Shown: positions 41,066-49,321 of the stretch, piece by piece
Layout: each line of letters starts with the position of its first letter
How positions within the stretch are numbered: the stretch's first letter is position 1
Made by a program: the position numbers and the translations under genes
The notes under the pieces: generated by a model
Seen by the model: the letters and a program-made list of their open reading frames with translations, nothing else
The model's database searches: none
Told to the model about the DNA's origin: nothing
Source of the DNA: Promineifilum sp019695075
GTDB lineage: Bacteria > Chloroflexota > Anaerolineae > Promineifilales > Promineifilaceae
DNA length: 64,000 nt
Direction of reading: 5' to 3'
NCBI GenBank assembly: GCA_026129185.1
Contig: JAHCIO010000020.1
Span: 12,504-76,503 of the forward strand

Positions 41066-42019
41066 ATGGCAAAAAAGGGCAAGAAAAAGGACAAGGTAGA
41101 CGAGGACGACGCGGCGGCCACACCAGAGGTGGCGGCGAGCGTCGCTGAACCACCGGCCGCCGAGGGGCCGGGGGCCAACGGCGAGACAGCGCCGGGCGAA
41201 GCCCCGTCGGCCGGCCTGGACAACCAGAGCCGCGCCAAGAAGGCCAAGCTGAAAGAGGCCTACTACGAAGAAGAGATGCTGAAGCTCCAGGAAGAGCTTG
41301 TCAAGTTGCAGTACTGGGTCAAGGCCAAGGGGCTGCGCGTGGTGATCATCTTCGAGGGGCGCGACGCCGCCGGCAAGGGCGGCGTCATCAAGCGCATCGT
41401 CGAGCGCACCAACCCGCGCGTCATCCGCGTCGTCGCCCTGGGCATCCCCAGCGACGTGGAGAAGACGCAATGGTACTTCCAGCGCTGGGTGGCGCAGCTG
41501 CCGGCCGCGGGCGAGATCGTCCTCTTCGACCGCAGTTGGTACACGCGGGCTATCACCGAGCAAGTCCACGGCTTTTGCACCGAGGAAGAGTACCGCGAGT
41601 TCCTGGCGTCCTGCCCCCAGTTCGAGCGCATGTTGCAGCGCTCCGGCATCATCCTGCTGAAGTACTGGTTCTCCGTCAGCGACGACGAGCAGGAGCGGCG
41701 TTTCGCCCAACGCGCGGCCGACCCGCGCCGCCGCTGGAAGCTCAGCCCCATGGACTTGCGTTCGCGCGATAAGTGGGTGGAGTACTCACAGGCCAAAGAC
41801 CGCATGTTCGCCTACACCGACACGAAGCAGTCGCCCTGGTACGTGGTCAATGCCGACGACAAGCGGCGGGCGCGGCTGAATTGCATCAGCCACATCCTGA
41901 GCGTGATCCCCTACGAGGACATCCTGCCGCCGCCCATCGAGCTGCCGCCGCGCAAGGCCGCCGGGGGCTACATCCGGCCGCCCATCGACGAGCAGACCTT
42001 CGTGCCGGAGCGCTACTAG
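41066..42019 (+). CDS. ppk2: Polyphosphate kinase 2 (PPK2)
   Basis: 317 residues; AAGGAGG lies 6-12 bp before the ATG. The first 50 residues are charged and low-complexity. The PPK2 core follows: IIFEGRDAAGKGGVIKRI (Walker A, about 94-111), NPRVIRVVALGIPSDVEKTQ, WYFQRWV, IVLFDRSWYTRA (Walker B, near 152), and the lid RRWKLSPMDLRSRDKW. The enzyme transfers phosphate between polyphosphate and nucleotides in the cytoplasm. The subclass (ADP/GDP or AMP preference) cannot be told from motifs alone. Confidence 0.93.
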   Translation: MAKKGKKKDKVDEDDAAATPEVAASVAEPPAAEGPGANGETAPGEAPSAGLDNQSRAKKAKLKEAYYEEEMLKLQEELVKLQYWVKAKGLRVVIIFEGRDAAGKGGVIKRIVERTNPRVIRVVALGIPSDVEKTQWYFQRWVAQLPAAGEIVLFDRSWYTRAITEQVHGFCTEEEYREFLASCPQFERMLQRSGIILLKYWFSVSDDEQERRFAQRAADPRRRWKLSPMDLRSRDKWVEYSQAKDRMFAYTDTKQSPWYVVNADDKRRARLNCISHILSVIPYEDILPPPIELPPRKAAGGYIRPPIDEQTFVPERY

Positions 42020-42022
42020 CGA

Positions 42023-43171
42023 ATGGCGGCGCGGACGATGCGCCTTCTCTTGCCAGGACTGTTGCTGCTGGCTCTGGCCGTGGGTGGTATCTACGTCTAT
42101 AGGACGTATCTGAGCCGGGTGAACTTTGCCGGTTCTGTCGGCGCGGGCGGCGAGGCCGACGTGCGCGTGCCGCCGGGCTTCGCCGTCAACGTCTTCGCCG
42201 GCGGGCTGGATGGCCCGCGCTTCATCGCCTTCGGGCCGGATGGGGCGCTCTACGTGGCTGAGCGCGGCGCGGGGCGCGTCGTGGCTCTGGCCGATGGCGA
42301 CGGCGACGGCCGCGCCGACAACACGCAAGTCATCGCCGATGGTCTCGACCGGCCCCACAGTCTGGTCTATCACGCCGGGGCGTGGTACGTCGGCCTGCCG
42401 GGTGGCGTCCTGCGCCTGACCACCGGCGACGGCTCCGGCGAGACGCGCGAGATGGTGATCGATGACCTGCCGAGCGACGGCGCGCACACGACGCGCACAG
42501 TCGCCTTTCTGCCCGACGGCCGCCTGGTCGTCTCCATCGGCTCCAGCTGCAACGTCTGCATCGAGGACGACCCGCGCCGGGCGGCGATCATGGTCTATGA
42601 CGCCGACGGCGGCAACGGCCGCCTCTTCGCTACCGGCCTGCGCAACGCCGTTGGGCTGGCCATTGAGCCAACGACGGGCGCGCTATGGGCCACCAACAAC
42701 GGCCGCGACCTGATGGGCGACAACGTGCCGCCGGAGACGGTCTACATCGTCAACGAGGGCGAACACTATGGCTGGCCGGCCTGCCATGCCGGCGATGTCA
42801 TTGATCCGCAATTCGGCTCCGACGGGGCCTGCGACGGCGTGCCCGCGCCCGTCCTGAAGATGCAGGCCCACATGGCCCCACTGGCGCTGGCCTTCTACAC
42901 CGGCGAGCGCTTCCCCGACGACTACCGCGGCGACCTGTTCATCGCCCTGCATGGTTCGTGGAACCGGCCGGAGCCGGTCGGCTACAAGGTCATGCGCGTG
43001 CCCATCGCGGGCGGCCAGGTGGCCGGGCCGGCCGAGGACTTCGCCACGGGCTGGCTGGATGATGGGCAGGTGCTCGGCCGGCCGGTGGGGCTGGCCATAG
43101 GGCCGGACGGGGCGCTGTACGTCAGCGACGACCGCGGCGGCTTCATCTACCGCATTGCCTACACGCCCTAG
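42023..43171 (+). CDS. PQQ-type sugar (sorbosone/glucose) dehydrogenase-like beta-propeller protein
   Basis: 382 residues starting 3 bp after ppk2. An N-terminal hydrophobic helix (LLLPGLLLLALAVGGIYVY) acts as signal or anchor. Propeller motifs typical of the GSDH/sorbosone dehydrogenase group: VPPGFAVNVFAGGLDGPRFI, FGPDGALYVAERG, HTTRTVAFLPDGRL, ATGLRNAVGLAIEP, LWATNNGRDLMGDNVPPE, HYGWPACH, FIALHGSWNRPEPVGYKV. Probably oxidises sugars outside the cell or binds a cofactor. Real substrate unknown. Confidence 0.85.
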   Translation: MAARTMRLLLPGLLLLALAVGGIYVYRTYLSRVNFAGSVGAGGEADVRVPPGFAVNVFAGGLDGPRFIAFGPDGALYVAERGAGRVVALADGDGDGRADNTQVIADGLDRPHSLVYHAGAWYVGLPGGVLRLTTGDGSGETREMVIDDLPSDGAHTTRTVAFLPDGRLVVSIGSSCNVCIEDDPRRAAIMVYDADGGNGRLFATGLRNAVGLAIEPTTGALWATNNGRDLMGDNVPPETVYIVNEGEHYGWPACHAGDVIDPQFGSDGACDGVPAPVLKMQAHMAPLALAFYTGERFPDDYRGDLFIALHGSWNRPEPVGYKVMRVPIAGGQVAGPAEDFATGWLDDGQVLGRPVGLAIGPDGALYVSDDRGGFIYRIAYTP

Positions 43172-43303
43172 GGTTGGCGCGGCCGTTTCATGAGCGTTTT
43201 GTTGTGTCTGCGCTCCAGAATGTAACTGCCCCCGGTAGGGGCGTGATACAATCCGGCCGCGGGTGAAAGGTACCCGTCAACAGCAAGCTAGGAGCGAAGC
43301 GGC

Positions 43304-43585
43304 ATGGTCAGTGCAGTCGTATTACTGAAGACCCAGCGCGGTCTGATCAACGAAGTGGCCACCCAGTTGGCCGAATTGGAAGGCATCTCCGAAGTCTACT
43401 CGGTTGGCGGGCGGTATGACCTGGTGGCCATCCTGCGCGTGCGCGACAACGACGCCATGGCCGCGCTGGTGACCGAGCACATGCTCAAGGTCAACGGCAT
43501 CGCCGAGTCGGAGACGCTGCTGGCCTTCCGCGCCTTCTCGCGCCACGACCTGGAGAGCATGTTCTCGCTGGGGCTAGAGGAGTAG
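43304..43585 (+). CDS. Stand-alone Lrp/AsnC ligand-binding (RAM) domain protein
   Basis: 93 residues with the complete ACT-like RAM fold of Lrp/AsnC regulators (AVVLLKTQRGLINEVATQLA, VYSVGGRYDLVAILRV) but no helix-turn-helix. A TAGGAGCG site precedes the ATG. Such proteins bind amino acids and form oligomers that can modulate full-length Lrp. The 132-bp leader has TACAAT (43247-43252) as a possible -10 and a GCCCC/GGGGC hairpin. Confidence 0.85.
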   Translation: MVSAVVLLKTQRGLINEVATQLAELEGISEVYSVGGRYDLVAILRVRDNDAMAALVTEHMLKVNGIAESETLLAFRAFSRHDLESMFSLGLEE

Positions 43586-43594
43586 GGGCGGGCG

Positions 43595-44854
43595 ATGGAC
43601 GATCCGAGAACCTCTCCGCGCCGTTCGCCGCTGGCGTCCTTGCTGGGCGCGCTGGCCGTCCTGTTGCTGTGCGTCACCTTCTTCCTGGGCGGGATAGCCG
43701 TCGATCGCTTCCTGTTGGGCAGCGGCGGGGCCAGCGCCGACGAGCCGGGCCTGAACACGGCCCTGCTGGACGAGGCGCGCAGCGTCATCCAGGACAACTT
43801 CGTTGATCGCGAAGCGGCTACCGACGAGCAGTTGCAGACCGGCGCACTGGCGGGTATGGTCGATATCCTCGGCGACACCGGCCACAGCCGCTTCATGACC
43901 CCGCAGATGGTCGAGGAGCAGGCCAATTACATCGCCGGCGAATTCGAGGGCATCGGCGCATACGTGGAGATGCGCGATGGCTTCGTCACCATCGTCTCGC
44001 CCATCGACAACTCGCCGGCCCAGGCGGCCGGCATCCAGCCGGGCGACGTCGTCACCGCCGTCGACGGCCAGGATGTGACCGGCATGACACTGCAAGGCGT
44101 TGTCGATCTCATCCTCGGCCCGGCGGGCACAGAGGTGACGTTGACCCTCTTCCGCCCGGAGACCACCGAGGAACTGACCCTGACGCTGACGCGGGCGCGC
44201 ATCGAGTTGCAGAACGTCACCTGGACGATGCTGCCAGGCACGACCGTGGCCCAGATCCGCATCGCCGGCTTCAGCGAGCGCGTCGGTGACGACCTGGCCG
44301 AGGCCATCGCCGCGGCCGAGGCGCAGGGAGCCACCGGCCTTATCCTTGACCTGCGCAACAACCCCGGCGGCCTGCTCAGCGAGGCCATCAACGTCGCCGG
44401 CCGCTTCCTGCCCAAGGATTCCGTCGTCGTCCTGCGCCAGAACGCCGACGGCGACGTGACCGAGGAGAAGTCGGACGTGGACGAGCCGACGACGCTGCCG
44501 CTGGTGGTGCTCATCAATCAGGGCAGCGCCAGCGCCAGCGAGATCGTCTCCGGCGCGCTGCAAGACCATCAGCGGGCGACGCTGGTCGGCGAAACGACCT
44601 TCGGCACGGGCACGGTGCTGAACGAGTTCGGCCTGTCCGACGGCTCGGCCATCCTGCTGGCCACGGAGCAATGGCTGACGCCCGACGGCCGCGTCATCTG
44701 GCGACAGGGAATTGTGCCCGACGAGACAGTGGAATTCACCGGCACGGCGCTGCTGGTGCCGGAGACAGCCAACGACCTGACGGCCGAGCAAGTGGCCGCC
44801 AGCGGCGACGCGCAGGTGCTGCGGGCCGTCGAGCTGCTCAGCACGCCCCAATGA
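43595..44854 (+). CDS. S41-family C-terminal processing protease-like protein with lost catalytic lysine
   Basis: 419 residues. Signal anchor (LGALAVLLLCVTFFLGGIAV), PDZ domain about 105-195 (GIGAYVEMRDGFVTIVSP, PAQAAGIQPGDVVTAVDG) and S41 core (LILDLRNNPGGLLSEAI, NQGSASASEIVSGALQD with Ser313). The Ser-Lys dyad Lys normally sits 25 residues later in FGKG. Here the text is TFGTGTV, so Thr338 takes its place. Unless another lysine substitutes, it may be inactive or use another base. It follows the RAM gene by 9 bp. Confidence 0.88.
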   Translation: MDDPRTSPRRSPLASLLGALAVLLLCVTFFLGGIAVDRFLLGSGGASADEPGLNTALLDEARSVIQDNFVDREAATDEQLQTGALAGMVDILGDTGHSRFMTPQMVEEQANYIAGEFEGIGAYVEMRDGFVTIVSPIDNSPAQAAGIQPGDVVTAVDGQDVTGMTLQGVVDLILGPAGTEVTLTLFRPETTEELTLTLTRARIELQNVTWTMLPGTTVAQIRIAGFSERVGDDLAEAIAAAEAQGATGLILDLRNNPGGLLSEAINVAGRFLPKDSVVVLRQNADGDVTEEKSDVDEPTTLPLVVLINQGSASASEIVSGALQDHQRATLVGETTFGTGTVLNEFGLSDGSAILLATEQWLTPDGRVIWRQGIVPDETVEFTGTALLVPETANDLTAEQVAASGDAQVLRAVELLSTPQ

Positions 44855-44871
44855 GCCAGGGGCCGCGCCGC

Positions 44872-45351
44872 TCAGAAGGGCGGCGCGGCCTCGTCCTCCG
44901 CTGCTTCGTCGCCGGCCCCGTTGGCGTCGCTGCCGGCGACATTGTCGGTGCGCGGGTGGCGACGCAGCAGCAGCAGGAAGAGCAGCAGCCCCGTGGCCGC
45001 CGTGCCCAGCAGGTAGAGGCCGTAGCCAATGGCCATGCCCACGGCCGCCGCGGCCCACAGCGTGGCCGAGGTGGTCAGGCCGCTGATGTGGCCCCGGCCG
45101 CGCAGGATGACGCCCGCGCCCAGGAAGCCAACGCCGGTGACGATCTGCGCGGCGATGCGCGTCGGTTCGCGCCCCTCCGGAGCCACGGCGAAGGAGATGA
45201 TCGAGAAGAGGCAGGCCCCCAACGACACCGCGCCGAAGGTACGCACGCCGGCGTCGCGTCCGCGGGCCTCGCGCTCCCAGCCAAGGACGACGCCCAGCAA
45301 CGCCGCCAGCACCAGCCGCCCAACCCAGACGATCTGTGTTTCCATGCTCAT
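44872..45351 (-). CDS. MgtC/SapB family membrane protein
   Basis: 159 residues. Start ATG 45351 follows GGGGAGAAGG and overlaps the upstream nucleosidase stop by 4 bp (ATGA). Four to five hydrophobic segments and the family signature: LVLAALLGVVLGWEREARGR, RTFGAVSLGACLFSIIS, AAQIVTGVGFLGAGVILR and GLTTSATLWAAAAVGMAIG. MgtC-type proteins act in magnesium or low-pH stress by modulating ATP synthase or transport. Much longer frames overlapping it lack family character. Confidence 0.9.
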   Translation of the reverse strand: MSMETQIVWVGRLVLAALLGVVLGWEREARGRDAGVRTFGAVSLGACLFSIISFAVAPEGREPTRIAAQIVTGVGFLGAGVILRGRGHISGLTTSATLWAAAAVGMAIGYGLYLLGTAATGLLLFLLLLRRHPRTDNVAGSDANGAGDEAAEDEAAPPF

Positions 45352-46157
45352 CCTTCTCCCCCCGTGGCGCGATTCTCCCGCGTGGCGCGATTCTCCCGAA
45401 TCGCGTTCTTGTGCAGCCGCGGCCCGCGATTCGGGAGAATCGCGCCACTGTCGTCGGGCAGTGCCGCCGCCAACCACTCCGGCAGCGTCGCCAGCAACCG
45501 GCCCATCACCGTCTCGGTGCGCGCGGCGAATAGCTCCGGCCGGCCATAGGCCTCGCCCGTGTCGGCGCTGACCAGGTCGGTGACGCCGCGCAAGATGAGG
45601 CAGCGCACGCCGTTGCGGGCGGCCACGTGGGCGATGGCTCCGCTCTCCCAGTCGGCGGCGATGGCCCCGAAGCGCTCGCGCAGGCCGGCGATCTCCGCGC
45701 TGACAATGTCGCGGTCGGCCGAGACCAGTAGCTCGCGCTGGACGGGCAGCGGCAGCGGCCCGCGCAGCCAGGACAGGTCGATCTCTTTGGCGTAGTAGGC
45801 CAGGGCCTCGTCCGGGTCGCCCATCTGCTCCACGATGTCGTAGACCAGGGTGAAGTCGGCCAGCAGCAGCGTGCCCGCGGCCACGTCGCCGGCAAAGCCG
45901 CCGCACGTGCCCAGATTGAGCAGCAGCTTCGGCCGCCAGCGGTCGATGGCATATTGCGTCGAGGCCGCGGCGTCGATCTTGCCCCAACCGCCGTGGAAGA
46001 GGACGACCGAGCGCGCCCGCCCGGCGGCGGGAAACTCCACGGGGATCGCTTCGCCAAAGGGCGTTGCCTCGCCCGGCGCGCCGGCGAAGGCGGCGCGGAC
46101 GGGCCGCCACTCGGCCGCGGCGGAGATCAGCACAACCGCATCGATTTCCTTAGACAT
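45348..46157 (-). CDS. Phosphorylase-superfamily nucleosidase (MTA/SAH nucleosidase-like)
   Basis: Start at MSKEIDAVVLISAAAEWRPV (ATG 46157); 269 residues. Family motifs: LLLNLGTCGGFAGDVAAGTLL, ADWESGAIAHVAARNGV (like MEGAAIA) and LRGVTDLVSADTGE (like RxISD). It probably cleaves an adenosine-type or related nucleoside. The last 30 or so residues (SGAILPNRGPRLHKNAIREN and on) are encoded by the dispersed CGCGATTC palindromic repeat, which also brings the stop codon region. The repeat therefore rewrote the C-terminus while keeping the 4-bp overlap with mgtC. A palindromic CCATTATAATGG (46162-46173) just before the ATG holds TATAAT on both strands. Confidence 0.8.
   Translation of the reverse strand: MSKEIDAVVLISAAAEWRPVRAAFAGAPGEATPFGEAIPVEFPAAGRARSVVLFHGGWGKIDAAASTQYAIDRWRPKLLLNLGTCGGFAGDVAAGTLLLADFTLVYDIVEQMGDPDEALAYYAKEIDLSWLRGPLPLPVQRELLVSADRDIVSAEIAGLRERFGAIAADWESGAIAHVAARNGVRCLILRGVTDLVSADTGEAYGRPELFAARTETVMGRLLATLPEWLAAALPDDSGAILPNRGPRLHKNAIRENRATRENRATGGEG
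45364..45448. repeat. CGCGATTC palindromic repeat, copy 1 (inside nucleosidase gene)
   Basis: Two 24-bp perfect inverted arms at 45382-45405 and 45425-45448, each containing the core CGCGATTC/GAATCGCG. A partial extra left unit lies at 45364-45380. It lies in the coding region and is translated. Confidence 0.85.
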
Positions 46158-46267
46158 TGGCCCATTATAATGGTTGTCCACGTCCATTTGCTATACTACG
46201 CGGCGGCGGGGCAAGCCTCGCAGACGACACCGGCCCACGGCCCTGCTGCCCCCCAGAGGAGAATGAC

Positions 46268-48043
46268 ATGCGAACGTTGAAAATGCTCGCGCTGGTTCTA
46301 TGCGCGTTATTCGTGACGCTGACCGCCGGCTGCGCCATCTCCGAAGAGACGGCTGAGGTTGTGCCCCCAACCGCCGCGGTTGTGCCCACGACCACCGCCC
46401 CGGTCGAACCGGCCGAGCCGACGACCGAACCGGCGGCGGAACTGCCGCTGGCCGTAACCTACGACCTGGGCGACGCGACCGTCGTGCAGGCCAACTTCCC
46501 CGAAGACAGCCGTTTTCGCAACATGCCCGTCCGTCTCAACGGCGTCATCGCCGCGCCGGCGGGCGAAGGGCCGTACCCGGTTGTGGTCATCCTCCACGGC
46601 ACACACCCCGGCTGCCCGGTGGATGAGATGGGCGTTGACCGCTGGCCGTGCGACCCGGCCGACGAGCAGGCCAATTACTCCGGCTTCGCCTACCTGGTCA
46701 GCGAATTGGCCGCGCGCGGCTACGTGGCCCTGGCCCCCAACATCAATGCCGAGAACACCTTCGGCTTCGGCGAGCCTGTCTCCGGCGAGCGGCTGGCGCA
46801 ACTGCTGGACTTGCACCTGAACGCGCTTAAGGACGCCGCCACGGGCGGCGAGAACGCTTTCGGCGTCGCGTTGAGCGGTGTGGCCGACGTGGGCCGGCTG
46901 ACGCTCATCGGCCACTCGCGCGGCGGCGAGATGGCCAACTACTTGACGCGCCAGTACGGGCTGGGCACGGCCGAAGGCGCGGCCGAGCACGGCTATGGCC
47001 CGGTGGCCGGGCTGTTGCTTGTTGCCCCGGCGCACATTCTGCAGGGCAGCACCGGCGCCGATGTGCCGCTGGCCGTCATTCTGTCCGCCTGCGACGGCGA
47101 CGTCATCGGCCAGGACGGCCAGGTCTTCTACGAGGCCGTGCGCTTTCAGACTGACCACACCTGGGCGACGACGGTGCTGCTGGAGGGGGCCAATCACAAC
47201 GGGTTCAATACCATTCTGGGTGGGGATATGATCGCCCATACCGGCCGGCCCGGCTGCCAATCGCCGCTCACACCTGAGGAGCAGCGGCAGTTCCTCGTGG
47301 ACTACGCCGCCGACTTCCTGACGGCCCTGTTCGGCGCGCAGGACGAGGCGACGGCGGCCAAAGCCCGATTGGGCCTCGATCTCACCCAGCCGGCCCCGGC
47401 CGAGCTTTTCGGCCGTGCGGCGCGCATCAATAGCCTGCCGGCCTCGGCCGACCAGTTGCGGCTGTTCGCCCCCGGCAACGAGATAGAACTGACGACCCAC
47501 CTGCAGGGCGGGGCGACGGTGGCCGAGGGCGCGACGCTGTTCTTCTGTCCGCCGGGCTACACTGTTGAAGCGGAGCTGGCCGCCTGTCGCCGGCCGAACT
47601 TCGTCAACCCGGCCAACCCGGTGATGGCGATCATCAGTTGGAGCGGCCTGGCCGAAGTGCGCTTCGAGATGCCGACCGGACAAGGCGAGATGGGCAGCTA
47701 CACGACGCTGACGCTGCGCGCCGCGCTCGATCCGCTGTCGGAGCTAAACCCCGCCGACACCGCGCAGAGCTTCAGCGTGCGGCTGACCGACGGCCACGGA
47801 GCGACAGCCAGCGTCGTCGTTGGCCCCGACGAACCGGCGCTCCAGTACGTCAGCGGTGAATTCACCGCGGATGAGACCTTCACGCCCGGCCTGCTGGACG
47901 CCATCGTTCAACCGACCACCGTGCGCGTCCCGCTGGCATCCTTCGCCGGGATCGACCTGAATGACGTGGCCGAAGTAGCCCTGGTGTTCGACCAGACGAC
48001 GAGCGGCACGCTGTTCATCGCCGATGTCGCCGTGGACAGGTAA
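46268..48043 (+). CDS. Secreted lipoprotein alpha/beta-hydrolase
   Basis: Start ATG 46268 (GAGGAGAATGAC upstream) gives a lipoprotein signal MRTLKMLALVLCALFVTLTA followed by Cys; 591 residues. After a Pro/Thr-rich linker come YPVVVILHGTHPGC (oxyanion region), LAARGYVALAPNIN, and the nucleophile elbow LIGHSRGGEMANYL, then ADVPLAVILSACDGDV and a His-containing GANHNGFNT. This is a chlorogenate esterase/dienelactone-hydrolase type fold. The C-terminal 180 residues are a beta-rich domain of unknown role. Probably an extracellular esterase or amidase; substrate not evident. Confidence 0.82.
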   Translation: MRTLKMLALVLCALFVTLTAGCAISEETAEVVPPTAAVVPTTTAPVEPAEPTTEPAAELPLAVTYDLGDATVVQANFPEDSRFRNMPVRLNGVIAAPAGEGPYPVVVILHGTHPGCPVDEMGVDRWPCDPADEQANYSGFAYLVSELAARGYVALAPNINAENTFGFGEPVSGERLAQLLDLHLNALKDAATGGENAFGVALSGVADVGRLTLIGHSRGGEMANYLTRQYGLGTAEGAAEHGYGPVAGLLLVAPAHILQGSTGADVPLAVILSACDGDVIGQDGQVFYEAVRFQTDHTWATTVLLEGANHNGFNTILGGDMIAHTGRPGCQSPLTPEEQRQFLVDYAADFLTALFGAQDEATAAKARLGLDLTQPAPAELFGRAARINSLPASADQLRLFAPGNEIELTTHLQGGATVAEGATLFFCPPGYTVEAELAACRRPNFVNPANPVMAIISWSGLAEVRFEMPTGQGEMGSYTTLTLRAALDPLSELNPADTAQSFSVRLTDGHGATASVVVGPDEPALQYVSGEFTADETFTPGLLDAIVQPTTVRVPLASFAGIDLNDVAEVALVFDQTTSGTLFIADVAVDR

Positions 48044-48060
48044 GAGACTTAACGCGAGGT

Positions 48061-48102
48061 ACGCCCAGGACGCCGGAAGACTTCTTCCTGGCGTCCTGGC
48101 GT
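48061..48102. terminator. Hairpin between convergent genes
   Basis: The sequence from CGCCCAGGACGCCGGAAGA pairs with TTCCTGGCGTCCTGGCG in an imperfect stem of about 17 bp, in the 66-bp gap between two facing stop codons. T-rich bases follow on the plus strand (GTTAGCTTCTTA). Likely a bidirectional terminator. Confidence 0.55.
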
Positions 48103-48109
48103 TAGCTTC

Positions 48110-48499
48110 TTACGTCCGCAGGGCGCGGTCGAGCCAGTCGATGGCCCGGCCGTCGCGGATCATGTCCGGCGTGACGCGGAGGAGCGTCCAGCCGTAGAGG
48201 GCGGCCTCGTTGTACTTCTCGCAATCCTGCTCGAAGCGTTCGGGGTGGGCGTGGCCCTTGCTGCGGCCGGTGTCGGTCTGCATCCAGATGCCGCCCTCGA
48301 TCTCGCAGGCCACCAGCAGGCCGTCGCCCCGCCAGCAGAAGTCGAAGCGCCAGTTGCGGTTGGCGTGGAAGACGTACTCGCGGATCGGCTCCGGCAGCCC
48401 GGCCAGGTGGATTTGCTCCAGGAGGACGGTGTTCCAGTTGATTCTGGCGCGGGGGGAGCCTGCGGCGGCACGCCTTGCGGAGTGGAAGCGGGCCTTCAT
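48110..48499 (-). CDS. Small PD-(D/E)XK-like nuclease family protein
   Basis: 129 residues from MKARFHSARRA. The core RFDFCWRGDGLLVACEIEGGI followed by a His-rich loop and FEQDCEKYNEAALYGWTLLRVT is the pattern of small phage/prophage-type VRR-NUC or DUF559-like nucleases. The D-x-x-x-x-x-D...E-I-E strand pair may form the metal site, although the lysine of E-x-K is replaced. Cellular role unknown. It faces the lipoprotein gene. Confidence 0.6.
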   Translation of the reverse strand: MKARFHSARRAAAGSPRARINWNTVLLEQIHLAGLPEPIREYVFHANRNWRFDFCWRGDGLLVACEIEGGIWMQTDTGRSKGHAHPERFEQDCEKYNEAALYGWTLLRVTPDMIRDGRAIDWLDRALRT

Positions 48500-48549
48500 T
48501 GGGCAAGAATAGCACATGTGTGCTATATCGCCAAACGGCGAGTTGGCCG

Positions 48550-48642
48550 GTGCGTCGCACTTTCTGAAGTGCGACGCACCTTCCTGGGGAAGGGCAGGAG
48601 AAAGTGCCAGGCACTCAAGAAAGTGCCAGGCACTGAGAGGCA
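48550..48642. repeat. Intergenic palindromes: 13-bp hairpin plus duplicated AGTGCCAGGCACT
   Basis: GTGCGTCGCACTT...AAGTGCGACGCAC forms a perfect 13-bp stem with a 4-base loop. It is followed by two copies of AGAAAGTGCCAGGCACT-type sequence, each a small palindrome. The block lies between the nuclease promoter side and the end of rpe, and may act as a terminator for rpe or be a REP-like repeat. Confidence 0.65.
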
Positions 48643-48647
48643 GCCGG

Positions 48648-49319
48648 CTAGGTCAGGGCGGCCTGAAACGCGGCGACATTCTCCGCCACGCTCAGTGCGC
48701 CGCCGAAGATCGCGCTGCCGGCCACCAATACCGTTGCCCCGGCGGCGACGACCTCGGCGGCGTTGCCGGGCTTGATGCCGCCGTCCACCTCCAACTCGGC
48801 CGTCGAGCCGATGGCGTCCAGCATGGCCCGTAGCCGGGCGATCTTGGCCGTGCTGGTGGGGATGTACGACTGGCCGCCGAAGCCGGGGTTGACCGACATG
48901 ATCAGGACGAGATCGACGTAGGGCAGGATTTCGTCCAGCGTCGTCAGCGAGGTGGCCGGGTTGAGCGTCACGCCCGGCCGCACGCCCAACTCGCGGATGG
49001 CCTGCACCGTCCGGTGCAGGTGGGGGCAGGTCTCCACGTGGACGGTCAGGATGTCGGCCCCGGCGCGGGCGAAGTCGGCCAGATAGCGCTCCGGCCGCTC
49101 GATCATCAGGTGGACGTCAACGACCGCCCCGCGCCGGTCGGCCACCGGCCGGACGGCCTCGACGATAAGCGGGCCGATGGTGATGTTGGGCACGAAGTGG
49201 CCGTCCATCACGTCAACGTGGATGAAGTCGGCCCCGGCGTCGAGCGCCTCTTCCACGTGGGCAGCCAGGCGGGCGAAGTCGGCCGAGAGAATAGACGGAG
49301 CCAGGTGAATGGGGCGCAT
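48648..49319 (-). CDS. rpe: Ribulose-phosphate 3-epimerase
   Basis: 223 residues starting MRPIHLAPSILSADFARL (ATG 49319, 2 bp after glpX). TIM-barrel motifs HVDVMDGHFVPNITIG, VDVHLMIERPERY, LIMSVNPGFGGQSYIPTSTAKI and LEVDGGIKPGNAAE carry the metal and substrate residues. Interconverts ribulose 5-phosphate and xylulose 5-phosphate in the cytoplasm. Pairing with glpX links it to the pentose phosphate and gluconeogenic pathways. Typical family length. Confidence 0.96.
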   Translation of the reverse strand: MRPIHLAPSILSADFARLAAHVEEALDAGADFIHVDVMDGHFVPNITIGPLIVEAVRPVADRRGAVVDVHLMIERPERYLADFARAGADILTVHVETCPHLHRTVQAIRELGVRPGVTLNPATSLTTLDEILPYVDLVLIMSVNPGFGGQSYIPTSTAKIARLRAMLDAIGSTAELEVDGGIKPGNAAEVVAAGATVLVAGSAIFGGALSVAENVAAFQAALT

Positions 49320-49321
49320 GG

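Noticed and set aside
43574..45448. A minus-strand open frame of 624 codons across the S41 protease and mgtC
   Set aside because: Low-complexity composition; the S41 and MgtC frames carry clear conserved motifs in the same DNA.
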